Part shown: in pieces, positions 1 to 5,429 of the stretch
Numbering within the stretch: position 1 is the first letter of the stretch
How the letters are laid out: every line of letters begins with the position of its first letter
Source: Prevotellamassilia sp.
GTDB taxonomy: Bacteria > Bacteroidota > Bacteroidia > Bacteroidales > Bacteroidaceae
NCBI GenBank assembly: GCA_018383375.1
Contig: JAHAWW010000224.1
Span: 1 to 6,820, forward strand
Direction: 5' to 3'
Length of the DNA stretch: 6,820 nt
Translations under genes and position numbers: made by a program
Notes under the pieces: model-generated
Databases searched by the model: none
Told to the model about the DNA's origin: nothing
The model's input: only the letters and a program-made list of their open reading frames with translations

Positions 1-2
1 AC

Positions 3-590
3 TCCGGAGCAGCCATTACGCGCAACAATGCTCTTAGACGCGCGAAGGGGCGGTGGTTTGCCTTCCTTGATGCTGACGACCTATGGCATCCGGAAAAATT
101 GAAGAAGCAAATCCAGTTTATGGTGGAGAACAACTATGCTTTCACTTATCACGAATATACGGAGATGAGTGAGGACGGAAAGGACTTGAGCGTGTATGTT
201 TCGGGATTAAAGAAGGTTACAGCGTTTCAGATGTATGCCTGTTGCTGGCCTGGGTGTTTGGCTGTGATGTATGACGCGGAGAAAGTGGGGCTGATACAGA
301 TTAAGGATGTGAGGAAGAACAACGATACGGCAATGTGGCTCAAGGTGGTGAAAAAGTCGCCATGCTATCTGCTCAAAGAAAACCTGGCTCGTTACAGACG
401 GAGGAAACAGAGCATTACGCCTAAGCCTATATGGAAACGCATTTGGGCGCACTATCCGCTATTTCGCGTGGCTGAGGAGATGAACCCTGTCAGAGCAACG
501 TTTTGGGTGATGGTGAATGTGGTTGGCAATGCGTATAAGAAAATATTTTATGTCAAAAAAGGAAAAACGAATTTGCTCCCCAAGGACTAA
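3..590 (+). CDS. Glycosyltransferase family 2 (GT-A fold), 5' end missing
   Basis: The reading frame is open from the left edge, so only the last 195 residues are present and the true start lies outside the window. The fragment opens with SGAAITRNNAL and at residues 21-28 has FLDADDLW, the DxD-type metal and nucleotide-sugar binding motif of family 2 inverting glycosyltransferases. WPGCLAVMY (82-90) and NNDTAMWLKV (106-115) match the acceptor-side segments of TuaG/EpsE-like members; the Asp in the latter lies where the catalytic base is usually found. The tail has the EEMNPVRATFW segment common in Bacteroidota homologues, with a short hydrophobic/basic stretch that could touch the inner membrane. 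Family knowledge: it transfers a sugar from a nucleotide donor to a lipid-linked glycan in the cytoplasm. Donor and acceptor cannot be read from the sequence. The sugar transferase that follows supports a capsule or O-antigen role. Confidence 0.9.
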   Translation, partial: SGAAITRNNALRRAKGRWFAFLDADDLWHPEKLKKQIQFMVENNYAFTYHEYTEMSEDGKDLSVYVSGLKKVTAFQMYACCWPGCLAVMYDAEKVGLIQIKDVRKNNDTAMWLKVVKKSPCYLLKENLARYRRRKQSITPKPIWKRIWAHYPLFRVAEEMNPVRATFWVMVNVVGNAYKKIFYVKKGKTNLLPKD

Positions 591-642
591 TCCCACAGGC
601 AATTATCCTGCTTGATGAGGTAGCCTCGGAGATATGATTCAT

Positions 643-675
643 GCAGACAAGCAACAATTAGATCTGCTCTTTTTT
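643..675 (+). terminator. Weak candidate terminator after the glycosyltransferase
   Basis: GCAGA (643-647) can pair with TCTGC (663-667), and the second arm runs into TCTTTTTT (668-675). The stem is only 5 bp with a 15-nt loop, so this is a weak intrinsic terminator at best. It fits the presence of a separate promoter before the next gene. Confidence 0.3.
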
Positions 676-720
676 ACGTCAGAGATTATATAAAAGAGGT
701 GCAGCGCTTGCTTTTTGTGG

Positions 721-766
721 CATTTCACTTTCTATTTTTGTGGCATTTCACTTTCTATTTTTGTGG
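721..766 (+). repeat. Two identical 23-bp direct repeats carrying a promoter -7 box
   Basis: Bases 721-743 and 744-766 are identical 23-mers beginning CATTTCACTT and ending TTTTTGTGG. The last nine bases also occur just before the first copy (712-720), so the array could be read as two copies plus a partial third. Each copy holds TATTTTTG, a perfect match to the Bacteroidota -7 box. Slippage or unequal recombination between copies could change the number of promoter boxes. Confidence 0.9.
733..763 (+). promoter_or_regulatory. Duplicated -7 box for the sugar transferase gene
   Basis: TATTTTTG occurs at 733-740 and 756-763, both matching TAnnTTTG. From the downstream box, transcription would begin near 768-772, giving a leader of about 20-25 nt before the ATG at 792. 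A TTTG lies 15 bp upstream of each box (714-717 and 737-740), shorter than the usual 19-21 bp; a CTTG at 707-710 stands 22 bp from the first box. The -7 boxes are therefore clear and the -33 assignment is not. Confidence 0.6.
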
Positions 767-791
767 TAGAATTAACAAATGATAAGAGATA

Positions 792-1382
792 ATGAAACGA
801 TTGTTTGACGTTGTGGCGAGCGGTCTTGGACTGCTTACGCTGGCACCTGTCTTGCTGGTGGTGGCCATATGGATTAAGCTGGACTCGAAAGGGCCGGTGT
901 TTTATCGCCAGGTGAGAGTGGGCTATAAAAATCGGGATTTCAGGATTTTCAAGTTCCGCTCAATGAGAATGGGAGCCGACAAGGGCTCGCTTGTGACTAT
1001 CGGCGGAAGGGACCCGCGCATTACGCGCTCGGGCTATTTCATCAGAAAATATAAACTGGACGAGTTGCCGCAGCTCATCAATGTGTTTGTGGGCGATATG
1101 AGTCTTGTGGGGCCAAGGCCGGAGGTGAGGCACTATGTGGACTATTGGACGCCCGAACAAATGCACGTGCTGGACGTGAGGCCGGGCATCACGGACCCAG
1201 CGAGCATAAAGTTCCGCAATGAAAACGAACTGATGGGCCAAGCCGAAGATCCTGAGAATTATTACATTAACGTGATTATGCAGGAGAAAATCAAACTCTA
1301 TCTTGAGTATGTGGAGAATGCCGGCTTTTGGTATGACCTCAAATTGATTTTCAAGACGTTCAAGGTGATTGTCAAAGAGTAG
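792..1382 (+). CDS. Undecaprenyl-phosphate sugar phosphotransferase (PglC/WcaJ-type monotopic phosphoglycosyl transferase)
   Basis: This 196-residue protein is the short, single-domain form of the bacterial sugar transferase family. It has the N-terminal KRLFD motif, a hydrophobic re-entrant helix at about residues 7-29 containing a Pro (P19), then GPVFYRQVRVG (34-44), FKFRSM (53-58), the catalytic Asp-Glu dyad in KLDELPQ (D90, E91) and GDMSLVGPRPE (101-111). RPGITDPASIKFRNE (130-144) is typical of the family. Known role: it moves a sugar-1-phosphate from a UDP-sugar to undecaprenyl phosphate at the inner face of the membrane, through a phosphosugar-aspartyl intermediate, starting a capsule, O-antigen or glycoprotein glycan. 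Full length with every key residue present. The start at 792 lies just upstream of the KRLFD motif; there is no strong Shine-Dalgarno sequence. Its 3' end overlaps the converging PIN gene by 11 bp. The sugar it uses is unknown. Confidence 0.93.
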   Translation: MKRLFDVVASGLGLLTLAPVLLVVAIWIKLDSKGPVFYRQVRVGYKNRDFRIFKFRSMRMGADKGSLVTIGGRDPRITRSGYFIRKYKLDELPQLINVFVGDMSLVGPRPEVRHYVDYWTPEQMHVLDVRPGITDPASIKFRNENELMGQAEDPENYYINVIMQEKIKLYLEYVENAGFWYDLKLIFKTFKVIVKE

Positions 1383-1791
1383 GGCCGAGGGCTGACTCGA
1401 TGAGGGCTGCCATTTCGGTCGGGGAGATGACTCGAGGTGTTGAGGGAAAGTGTTTTAGATTGCCAGTGACCAAGAACGAATCTGGTAGGCCCAGTGAAAC
1501 TTCATAGAATGCGCGGTCTTTTTCATCCGGCATACTGCCTTCGTATGGAGCTGGCTGCACCTGTATGCCATAATGCCGAAAATAATCCAAAACATACTTA
1601 ACAAGTAGCGGGTCAAAGCAGAACTTGGGGCGGTTTAGAACTTCCTGATATTCGCTGATGATATCGTCATTATACACAGGCGTTATGACCCCTTCGACGA
1701 TATAATCGAGGACTCTTGCTGTAGCTGCTTGAGGGTTGTGTGTGAGCATAGCAGACACCAGAATGTTGGTGTCAATCACGGCATATATCAT
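1372..1791 (-). CDS. PIN-domain ribonuclease toxin of a type II toxin-antitoxin pair (COG1569-like)
   Basis: A 139-residue PIN-domain protein. AVIDTNILVSAM at the N terminus carries the first metal-binding Asp (D7). EYQEVLNRPKF supplies E47, PDEKDRAFYEV supplies D89/D92, and LPDSFLVTGNLKHFP supplies D104, so the acidic active site seems complete. The VTGNLKHFP signature is characteristic of the PIN toxins annotated as 'putative toxin-antitoxin system toxin component'. Such enzymes are usually Mg2+-dependent RNases acting on tRNA, rRNA or mRNA; the target here is unknown. The start codon overlaps the antitoxin stop in ATGA (1791-1788), indicating translational coupling. The C-terminal residues run 11 bp into the opposing sugar transferase gene. 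It appears intact and therefore needs the neighbouring antitoxin. Confidence 0.87.
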   Translation of the reverse strand: MIYAVIDTNILVSAMLTHNPQAATARVLDYIVEGVITPVYNDDIISEYQEVLNRPKFCFDPLLVKYVLDYFRHYGIQVQPAPYEGSMPDEKDRAFYEVSLGLPDSFLVTGNLKHFPSTPRVISPTEMAALIESALGPTL

Positions 1792-2090
1792 CTCTTCTGT
1801 TGTCTTAATTCTCTTACGGCATTGATTTCTGCATTAATCTCTTCGATTGACAGTTCTGGCGCGTTTTGAGCTTGAAGGCGAATATTGCGGATGGCTTTTA
1901 TGGCTTGTTCGCGCAGATTGTCGTTCTCGGGTTCTGCCGTAATAGTGAAAGGGATGCAACGACTACGGATGACTGTGCGAACAAATATGTTGATGGCGGT
2001 GTTTGCACTCATTCCAAATTGTTCGCAGAGTTGGTCAAATTTTGCTTTCTGAGCGGAGTCCAAACGGACGGTCATTGCGGTCTGTGCCAT
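1788..2090 (-). CDS. RelB/DinJ-family antitoxin
   Basis: A 100-residue protein with the N-terminal ribbon-helix-helix of RelB/DinJ antitoxins: the strand TAMTVRLDS (about residues 4-12), helix QKAKFDQLCEQFG, then MSANTAINIFVRTVIRSRCIPF (27-48), very close to the family consensus. The charged second half (PENDNLREQAIKAIRNI... to RELRQQKR) is the likely toxin-binding part. Family role: it dimerises, binds operator DNA, neutralises the toxin by direct contact and is degraded under stress. It is the first gene of the pair and overlaps the toxin by 4 bp. DinJ-type antitoxins are best known with YafQ/RelE-fold toxins; here the partner is a PIN protein. It probably represses its own promoter, together with the toxin. 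Confidence 0.9.
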   Translation of the reverse strand: MAQTAMTVRLDSAQKAKFDQLCEQFGMSANTAINIFVRTVIRSRCIPFTITAEPENDNLREQAIKAIRNIRLQAQNAPELSIEEINAEINAVRELRQQKR

Positions 2091-2210
2091 AATGTATGAT
2101 CTGAATTGTATTTATAAATGCATCTTGGGCAGAGGCTCGGCATAGGACAACCCAACAAGTTTTTTGTTGGTTACTATACTTGTCTTGCACAAGAGTTGAC
2201 TATTTGATGG

Positions 2211-2218
2211 CAAAGTTA
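2211..2218 (-). promoter_or_regulatory. -7 box for the DinJ-like/PIN pair
   Basis: On the - strand this reads TAACTTTG, a perfect TAnnTTTG box and identical to the one before hflX. A TTTG on the same strand lies 24 bp upstream (2246-2243), longer than the usual 19-21 bp. Transcription would begin near 2205, giving an untranslated leader of about 115 nt that contains the TTGT/ACAA dyads. A nearer promoter is not evident. Confidence 0.5.
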
Positions 2219-2294
2219 AGTCATAATGATGTAAAACAGAAACAAATAATGGGATTTCTGCTTGTGCCATCATTCATCAGTGCTTGTCTTTTTA

Positions 2295-2348
2295 TTGTTT
2301 ATAAACAACAAAATCGGCAAAAATGTGAGTTTTATTGTCTATAGACAA
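2295..2348. promoter_or_regulatory. Pair of 14-bp perfect palindromes, probable binding sites
   Basis: TTGTTTATAAACAA (2295-2308) and TTGTCTATAGACAA (2335-2348) are each perfectly symmetric and lie exactly 40 bp apart. They sit inside a 25-bp direct repeat (2290-2314 and 2330-2354) that differs at only two bases. Those two bases are symmetric partners, so both palindromes stay perfect. This favours binding by a dimeric protein. The second site ends 44 bp before the aminotransferase ATG, consistent with control of that gene. The half-site TTGT/ACAA also recalls RelB-type operators, so the antitoxin is an alternative ligand. Confidence 0.6.
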
Positions 2349-2392
2349 CAAAATTGCAGCGCCGAATAATCTTTTACTCATATATATTTAAT

Positions 2393-3598
2393 ATGAAACT
2401 GAGAAATATTCCCTTCTCGCCGCCGGATATGACGGAAGAAGAAGCTAATGAAGTTAGAGAGGCTATTCTCTCGGGCTGGATTACGACCGGCCCAAAGACA
2501 AAGGAGTTTGAACGTCTGATTGCGCTGTGCTGCCAGACTAACAGGGCGGTGGCACTCAACTCGGCCACGGCGGCTATGGAAATGACGCTACGCGTGCTTG
2601 GTGTGGGACCTGGCGACGAGGTGATTGTGCCGGCCTATACCTACACGGCTACGGCTAGCGTGGGCTGCCACGTGGGGGCGAAAGTGGTGATGGTGGATGT
2701 GGCCAAAGACTCTTTTGAGATGGACTACGACCACATTGCCGAGGCCATCACCGAGCGCACCAAGGTGGTGATGCCGGTGGACCTGGGTGGCGTGATGTGC
2801 GACTACGACCGCGTGTTTGAGGCTGTGGAGAGTAAACGCCATTTGTTCCGTCCTGCCAATGAGCTGCAAAAGGCTTTCGGACGTGTGATTGTGCTGGCCG
2901 ATGCGGCCCATGCGTTTGGTGCCCAGTGGCACGGACGGATGTGTGGCGAAGTGGCTGATTTCACGTCTTTTTCTTTCCACGCAGTGAAAAACCTGACGAC
3001 GGCAGAGGGCGGTGCAGTGACGTGGCGGCCTATTGAGGGAGTGGACGATGAATGGCTGTATAAGCAATATCAGTTGCTCTCGCTGCACGGCCAAAATAAG
3101 GATGCTCTGGCCAAGACGCAACTCGGAGCTTGGGAGTATGACATCATTGCGCCAGACTATAAATGTAATATGACGGATGTGGTGGCGGCGATTGGATTGG
3201 TTCAGTTGAGGCGATATGCCGAATTGTTGCGCCGCCGTCGTGAAATCATCGAACGCTATAATGCGGCTCTGGCTGACAAGAACGTGCAGGTGCTCAATCA
3301 CTATGCCGACGACCATCTCTCAAGCGGCCATCTTTATCTGGTGCGCCTGTTGGGGCGTGATGCGGCGTGTCGAAACGATGTCATTCACCGTATGGCTGAG
3401 CGGGGCATTGCCTGCAATGTGCACTACAAACCGCTGCCAATGATGACGGCGTATAAAAATCTGGGTTTTGACATCAAGGACTATCCCAACGCTTATCGTC
3501 AGTTTGAAAACGAAGTGACTTTGCCGCTCCACACACGACTGACGGATGAGGACGTGAAGTATATCATCGAGAATTTCGTGGAGATTATTGCTGAATAA
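2393..3598 (+). CDS. DegT/DnrJ/EryC1/StrS-family PLP aminotransferase (sugar aminotransferase)
   Basis: A 401-residue fold-type I aminotransferase. The frame is open back to a TTG at 2354, but the ATG at 2393 begins with the family's usual MKLRNIPFSPPDMTEEE and is preferred. LSGWITTGPKTKEFE (about 26-40) and NSATAAMEM (56-64) are standard phosphate and substrate contacts; VLADAAHAFGA (168-178) carries the Asp that pairs with the PLP ring nitrogen (D170); SFHAVKNLTTAEGG (194-207) carries the Schiff-base Lys (K199). CNVHYKPLP near residue 341 is the usual C-terminal contact. Family role: transfer of an amino group, generally from glutamate, to a keto-sugar nucleotide in the cytoplasm, producing an amino-deoxy sugar for surface glycans. 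Beside a PglC-like transferase it may act on a UDP-4-keto-6-deoxy-HexNAc, but no dehydratase or acetyltransferase is in the window to confirm this. Confidence 0.93.
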   Translation: MKLRNIPFSPPDMTEEEANEVREAILSGWITTGPKTKEFERLIALCCQTNRAVALNSATAAMEMTLRVLGVGPGDEVIVPAYTYTATASVGCHVGAKVVMVDVAKDSFEMDYDHIAEAITERTKVVMPVDLGGVMCDYDRVFEAVESKRHLFRPANELQKAFGRVIVLADAAHAFGAQWHGRMCGEVADFTSFSFHAVKNLTTAEGGAVTWRPIEGVDDEWLYKQYQLLSLHGQNKDALAKTQLGAWEYDIIAPDYKCNMTDVVAAIGLVQLRRYAELLRRRREIIERYNAALADKNVQVLNHYADDHLSSGHLYLVRLLGRDAACRNDVIHRMAERGIACNVHYKPLPMMTAYKNLGFDIKDYPNAYRQFENEVTLPLHTRLTDEDVKYIIENFVEIIAE

Positions 3599-3623
3599 GC
3601 GCAAGAGGAAGTGAGCTTTGGCA

Positions 3624-4703
3624 ATGAAAGTCTACAAAGAACATAATGCATCGCTTGCCTTGTTGCAGTTGTTGGTGGGCCGAGGGTTGGGGAATGCTGT
3701 TGAAACGGACTGCGCTCTGCTTGAAGAACTCTCGGCTGCCGACTGGGTTTTGGCTTATCGCTATGCCGCTGCCCACGGACTGGCGGCTGTGGCTTGGGAC
3801 GGTTTGAACCGCTTGGTGGAAGAGGGCAGGGCCAATGTGCCTAAAGAGGTGAAATTGCGCTGGTATGGCCACACAATGATTGCCGAACGCCGCTATGCTT
3901 CTCACAAGGCGGCTCTGCTGGCGTTGGCTGAGGCTCTGGCCGGTACGGGTATACGCTTGGTGGTGATGAAGGGGGCTTCGGTGGCCGAATGCTATCGTGT
4001 GCCTGCACATCGCGAGTGTGGCGATGTGGACGTGTGGCCGCTTGGCGGTTCGGCTGAGGCTGTGCGCGACTTGATGAAAACGCTTGGCGCCGAGGTGGGC
4101 GTGGACTCTCCGAAACATATCGAGATGGAGTTTCGAGGCGTCACGTTTGAACTGCACAGGGAGTTTGTGACGTCTGTGTTGTTAAGGTCTCATCGCCACT
4201 TGAACTGCCGACTGGCGCAGTTGGCTGCCGAGGGTGGACCGCTTTTTGGACGTGACGAATTGATTTGTCCGCCTGCCGCTTTCGACGCCTTGTTTTTGAC
4301 GGCTCATGCGGCCAACCATTTCAAAAGCGAAGGCATCATCTGGCGCCATGTCACTGATGCTTGGTTGGCCACTGGCGGGGCTGTGCCCGACGAGAAAGAG
4401 TTGTCTCGCTATGGTCTCTCGCGTTTTGGCCGGGCGGTCTATGACGTGGGGCATTGGTTTTTTTGCGAAGGCTCTTCTTCTCAAGACTCTCTCTCGCCGG
4501 ATGCCTGCCTGCTGAAGGCTGATATCGAGAATTTGCTTGATGCACGCCCTAAAGAAGGGGGGCTTGTGCGGCGCAAATGGCAACGGTTTTGGTCGCGGCG
4601 CAAGGTGTGCAGACTGGCCGGAGAGCCTTTTTATAAGGTCTTTTGGCGCTCTGTTTGGGCACATCTGCGCCAGCCGTCGGCTGTGGGGCGCGGTGTGGGC
4701 TGA
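3624..4703 (+). CDS. Nucleotidyltransferase-fold protein (NTP_transf_5-like), function unknown
   Basis: A 359-residue protein resembling the uncharacterised nucleotidyltransferase family PF14907. The core shows LVVMKGASVAECY (about 112-124), then RECGDVDVWP (130-139), whose two Asp residues fit the metal-binding DxD of the polymerase-beta superfamily, and VTFELHREF (173-181), where the third acidic residue (E176) is expected. Residues 1-100 are helical and Leu/Ala-rich. The C-terminal third has HAANHF (228-233) and a basic, Trp-rich tail. Such proteins recur in polysaccharide and peptide-modification loci, but no substrate is established. Nucleotidyl transfer, to a sugar or a protein, is inferred from the motifs. 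It starts 25 bp after the aminotransferase, so the two are probably co-transcribed. GGAAG (3607-3611) is the likely ribosome site; a TTG at 3618 is a possible earlier start, but the ATG at 3624 is preferred. Confidence 0.75.
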   Translation: MKVYKEHNASLALLQLLVGRGLGNAVETDCALLEELSAADWVLAYRYAAAHGLAAVAWDGLNRLVEEGRANVPKEVKLRWYGHTMIAERRYASHKAALLALAEALAGTGIRLVVMKGASVAECYRVPAHRECGDVDVWPLGGSAEAVRDLMKTLGAEVGVDSPKHIEMEFRGVTFELHREFVTSVLLRSHRHLNCRLAQLAAEGGPLFGRDELICPPAAFDALFLTAHAANHFKSEGIIWRHVTDAWLATGGAVPDEKELSRYGLSRFGRAVYDVGHWFFCEGSSSQDSLSPDACLLKADIENLLDARPKEGGLVRRKWQRFWSRRKVCRLAGEPFYKVFWRSVWAHLRQPSAVGRGVG

Positions 4704-4740
4704 CGGCTCGACGGCCTGCCTTCTTTTTATTCACAAAAAC

Positions 4741-4790
4741 AAAAATGCGGCATTGCCACTCTTTCTTGGGGTGAGCAATGCCGCATTTTT
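4741..4790. terminator. Strong bidirectional intrinsic terminator
   Basis: A perfect 16-bp inverted repeat: 4741-4756 (AAAAATGCGGCATTGC) pairs with 4775-4790, and CAC/GTG can add three inner pairs. The GC-rich stem ends in T5-6 on the + strand and in a T-rich run on the - strand. It lies between convergent units, 38 bp after the nucleotidyltransferase stop and 18 bp beyond the end of the broken toxin gene, so it can end both transcripts. Confidence 0.92.
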
Positions 4791-4807
4791 TGTCTTGGCT
4801 TTCGTGA

Positions 4808-5109
4808 TTATTGATCAATACGTTTTAAGGCCTCCTCCATTTTCTGGCCATAGGCCTTGCCTCGGCTGACGAGATATTCGAAGAAAACGAGGTCGTCAAC
4901 AATGGTAAGGTGGAGAGTGAAAAACGCGCGGTAATCGCCTATTCGGATACGATAAACGTTTTGTATCCGACGAGTTGCTTGCAGTCGGTTATCTGCTTGA
5001 GATTATTGGCGTTTTTGACTTCAATGATAACACGTCGGACAGAGTCAGGCGTCTTACCGGATAGTTTCCGGACAGATTTTTCAAAGTGCTTGGAATACCC
5101 AACTTTCAT
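4808..5109 (-). pseudogene. RelE/ParE-like toxin gene, frameshifted
   Basis: From the ATG at 5109 the frame gives MKVGYSKHFEKSVRKL... to KQLVGYKTFIVSE and stops at 4939 after 56 residues. The family sequence resumes in the other frame at the A run complementary to 4959-4962: NVYRIRIGDYRAFFTLHL, then VDDLVFFEYLVSRGKAYGQKMEEALKRIDQ, ending at 4808. Restoring one A (A4 to A5) would join them as GYKNVYRIRIGDYRAFF and give about 100 residues, the normal size for a RelE/ParE-fold toxin; the YRIRIGDYR segment is the family hallmark. An intact member would be an mRNA-cleaving (RelE) or gyrase-directed (ParE) toxin; which one cannot be told. Its ATG overlaps the antitoxin stop (ATGA). The 56-residue product lacks the C-terminal strands and should be inactive. 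A sequencing error in the homopolymer is a simple alternative. Confidence 0.85.
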
Positions 5110-5357
5110 ACGCCCAGCCAGTTCTCAAACTCTGCTTGTTCGGAGTCAGACAACGGCAGCTTACCCTTAGGCTCTGTCTTCGACAAATAATCATACAGGA
5201 GTTTGTCGTCATAATCGTCCGCCACGCGATCAAGAATGTTCTCGATGAATTTCTTGAGGTTCGTACCACGCTGAACAGCCATAACAGACAAGGCCTTGAA
5301 AGTGTCGTCTTTCAGGTCGATGAGTTTCTTCTTGGTTGGAATGGTTGCTGTGATCAT
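5106..5357 (-). CDS. Small antitoxin-like protein upstream of the broken RelE/ParE toxin
   Basis: An 83-residue protein beginning MITATIPTKKKLIDLKDDTF. Residues 11-45 (KLIDLKDDTFKALSVMAVQRGTNLKKFIENIL...) look like a strand followed by two helices, as in ribbon-helix-helix DNA-binding proteins, and the rest is acidic (ADDYDDKLLYDYLSKTEPKG... ENWLGV) and suited to wrapping a basic toxin. Short Bacteroidota proteins of this form commonly precede RelE/ParE toxins. The 4-bp ATGA overlap with the toxin start supports a coupled two-gene operon. The frame is intact although the toxin is broken, so it may now be free of its partner and able to act on related toxins or on its own promoter. Assignment rests on composition, size and context; no named family is claimed. 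Confidence 0.75.
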   Translation of the reverse strand: MITATIPTKKKLIDLKDDTFKALSVMAVQRGTNLKKFIENILDRVADDYDDKLLYDYLSKTEPKGKLPLSDSEQAEFENWLGV

Positions 5358-5377
5358 ATAGATTACGATTAGTGCTG

Positions 5378-5403
5378 CAAATATATATCATATATGCAAA
5401 TAT
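5378..5403 (-). promoter_or_regulatory. -7 box and direct repeat upstream of the second antitoxin
   Basis: On the - strand 5385-5378 reads TATATTTG, a perfect TAnnTTTG box about 20 bp before the antitoxin ATG; a TTTG at 5400-5397 is only 11 bp further upstream, so a proper -33 box is not seen. TGCAAATAT occurs twice (5376-5384 and 5395-5403), with the 8-bp palindrome CATATATG (5389-5396) between, a possible site for antitoxin autorepression. No clear terminator follows hflX, so read-through from hflX is also possible. Confidence 0.5.
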
Positions 5404-5429
5404 GGGCTTGGGTTCGCCGTTTCTGGCCG

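Larger units (their letters stand above)
2091..2392. other. AT-rich intergenic region between divergent genes
   Basis: About 300 bp separate the antitoxin start from the aminotransferase ATG. No coding frame here looks real. The stretch holds a likely - strand promoter (2211-2218), several short TTGT/ACAA dyads (CCAACAA/TTGTTGG at 2152-2170, CTTGT/ACAAG at 2179-2193), an ATTTATAAAT palindrome at 2110-2119 some 20 bp from the antitoxin start, and two long palindromes at 2295-2308 and 2335-2348. No convincing + strand TAnnTTTG box precedes the aminotransferase. The nearest, TATATTTA at 2383-2390, is only 2 bp from the ATG and would give an almost leaderless message. Confidence 0.75.

Noticed and set aside
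664..704. Imperfect inverted repeat CTGC-TCTTTT / AAAAGAGGTGCAG
   Set aside because: Needs a 3-base bulge and rests mainly on A/T pairs; not convincing as a separate element.
779..808. Nine-codon reading frame (ATG at 779) overlapping the sugar transferase start
   Set aside because: Too short to support; no ribosome site or known leader-peptide features.
2354..2392. TTG start at 2354 for the aminotransferase, adding 13 residues
   Set aside because: The added residues (MQRRIIFYSYIFN) do not match the family N terminus, whereas the ATG at 2393 begins with the standard sequence.
2588..3316. Long - strand open frame (242 codons) opposite the aminotransferase
   Set aside because: It is antisense to a strongly conserved PLP enzyme, is rich in His and Arg as expected of a shadow frame, and shows no recognisable domain.
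3585..4157. 190-codon - strand open frame opposite the nucleotidyltransferase gene
   Set aside because: Shadow frame of a gene with recognisable motifs; the composition is His/Gln/Arg-rich and no family is evident.
4537..4869. 110-codon + strand open frame across the end of the nucleotidyltransferase and the terminator
   Set aside because: It reads through the terminator hairpin and into the opposing toxin pseudogene, with no family resemblance.
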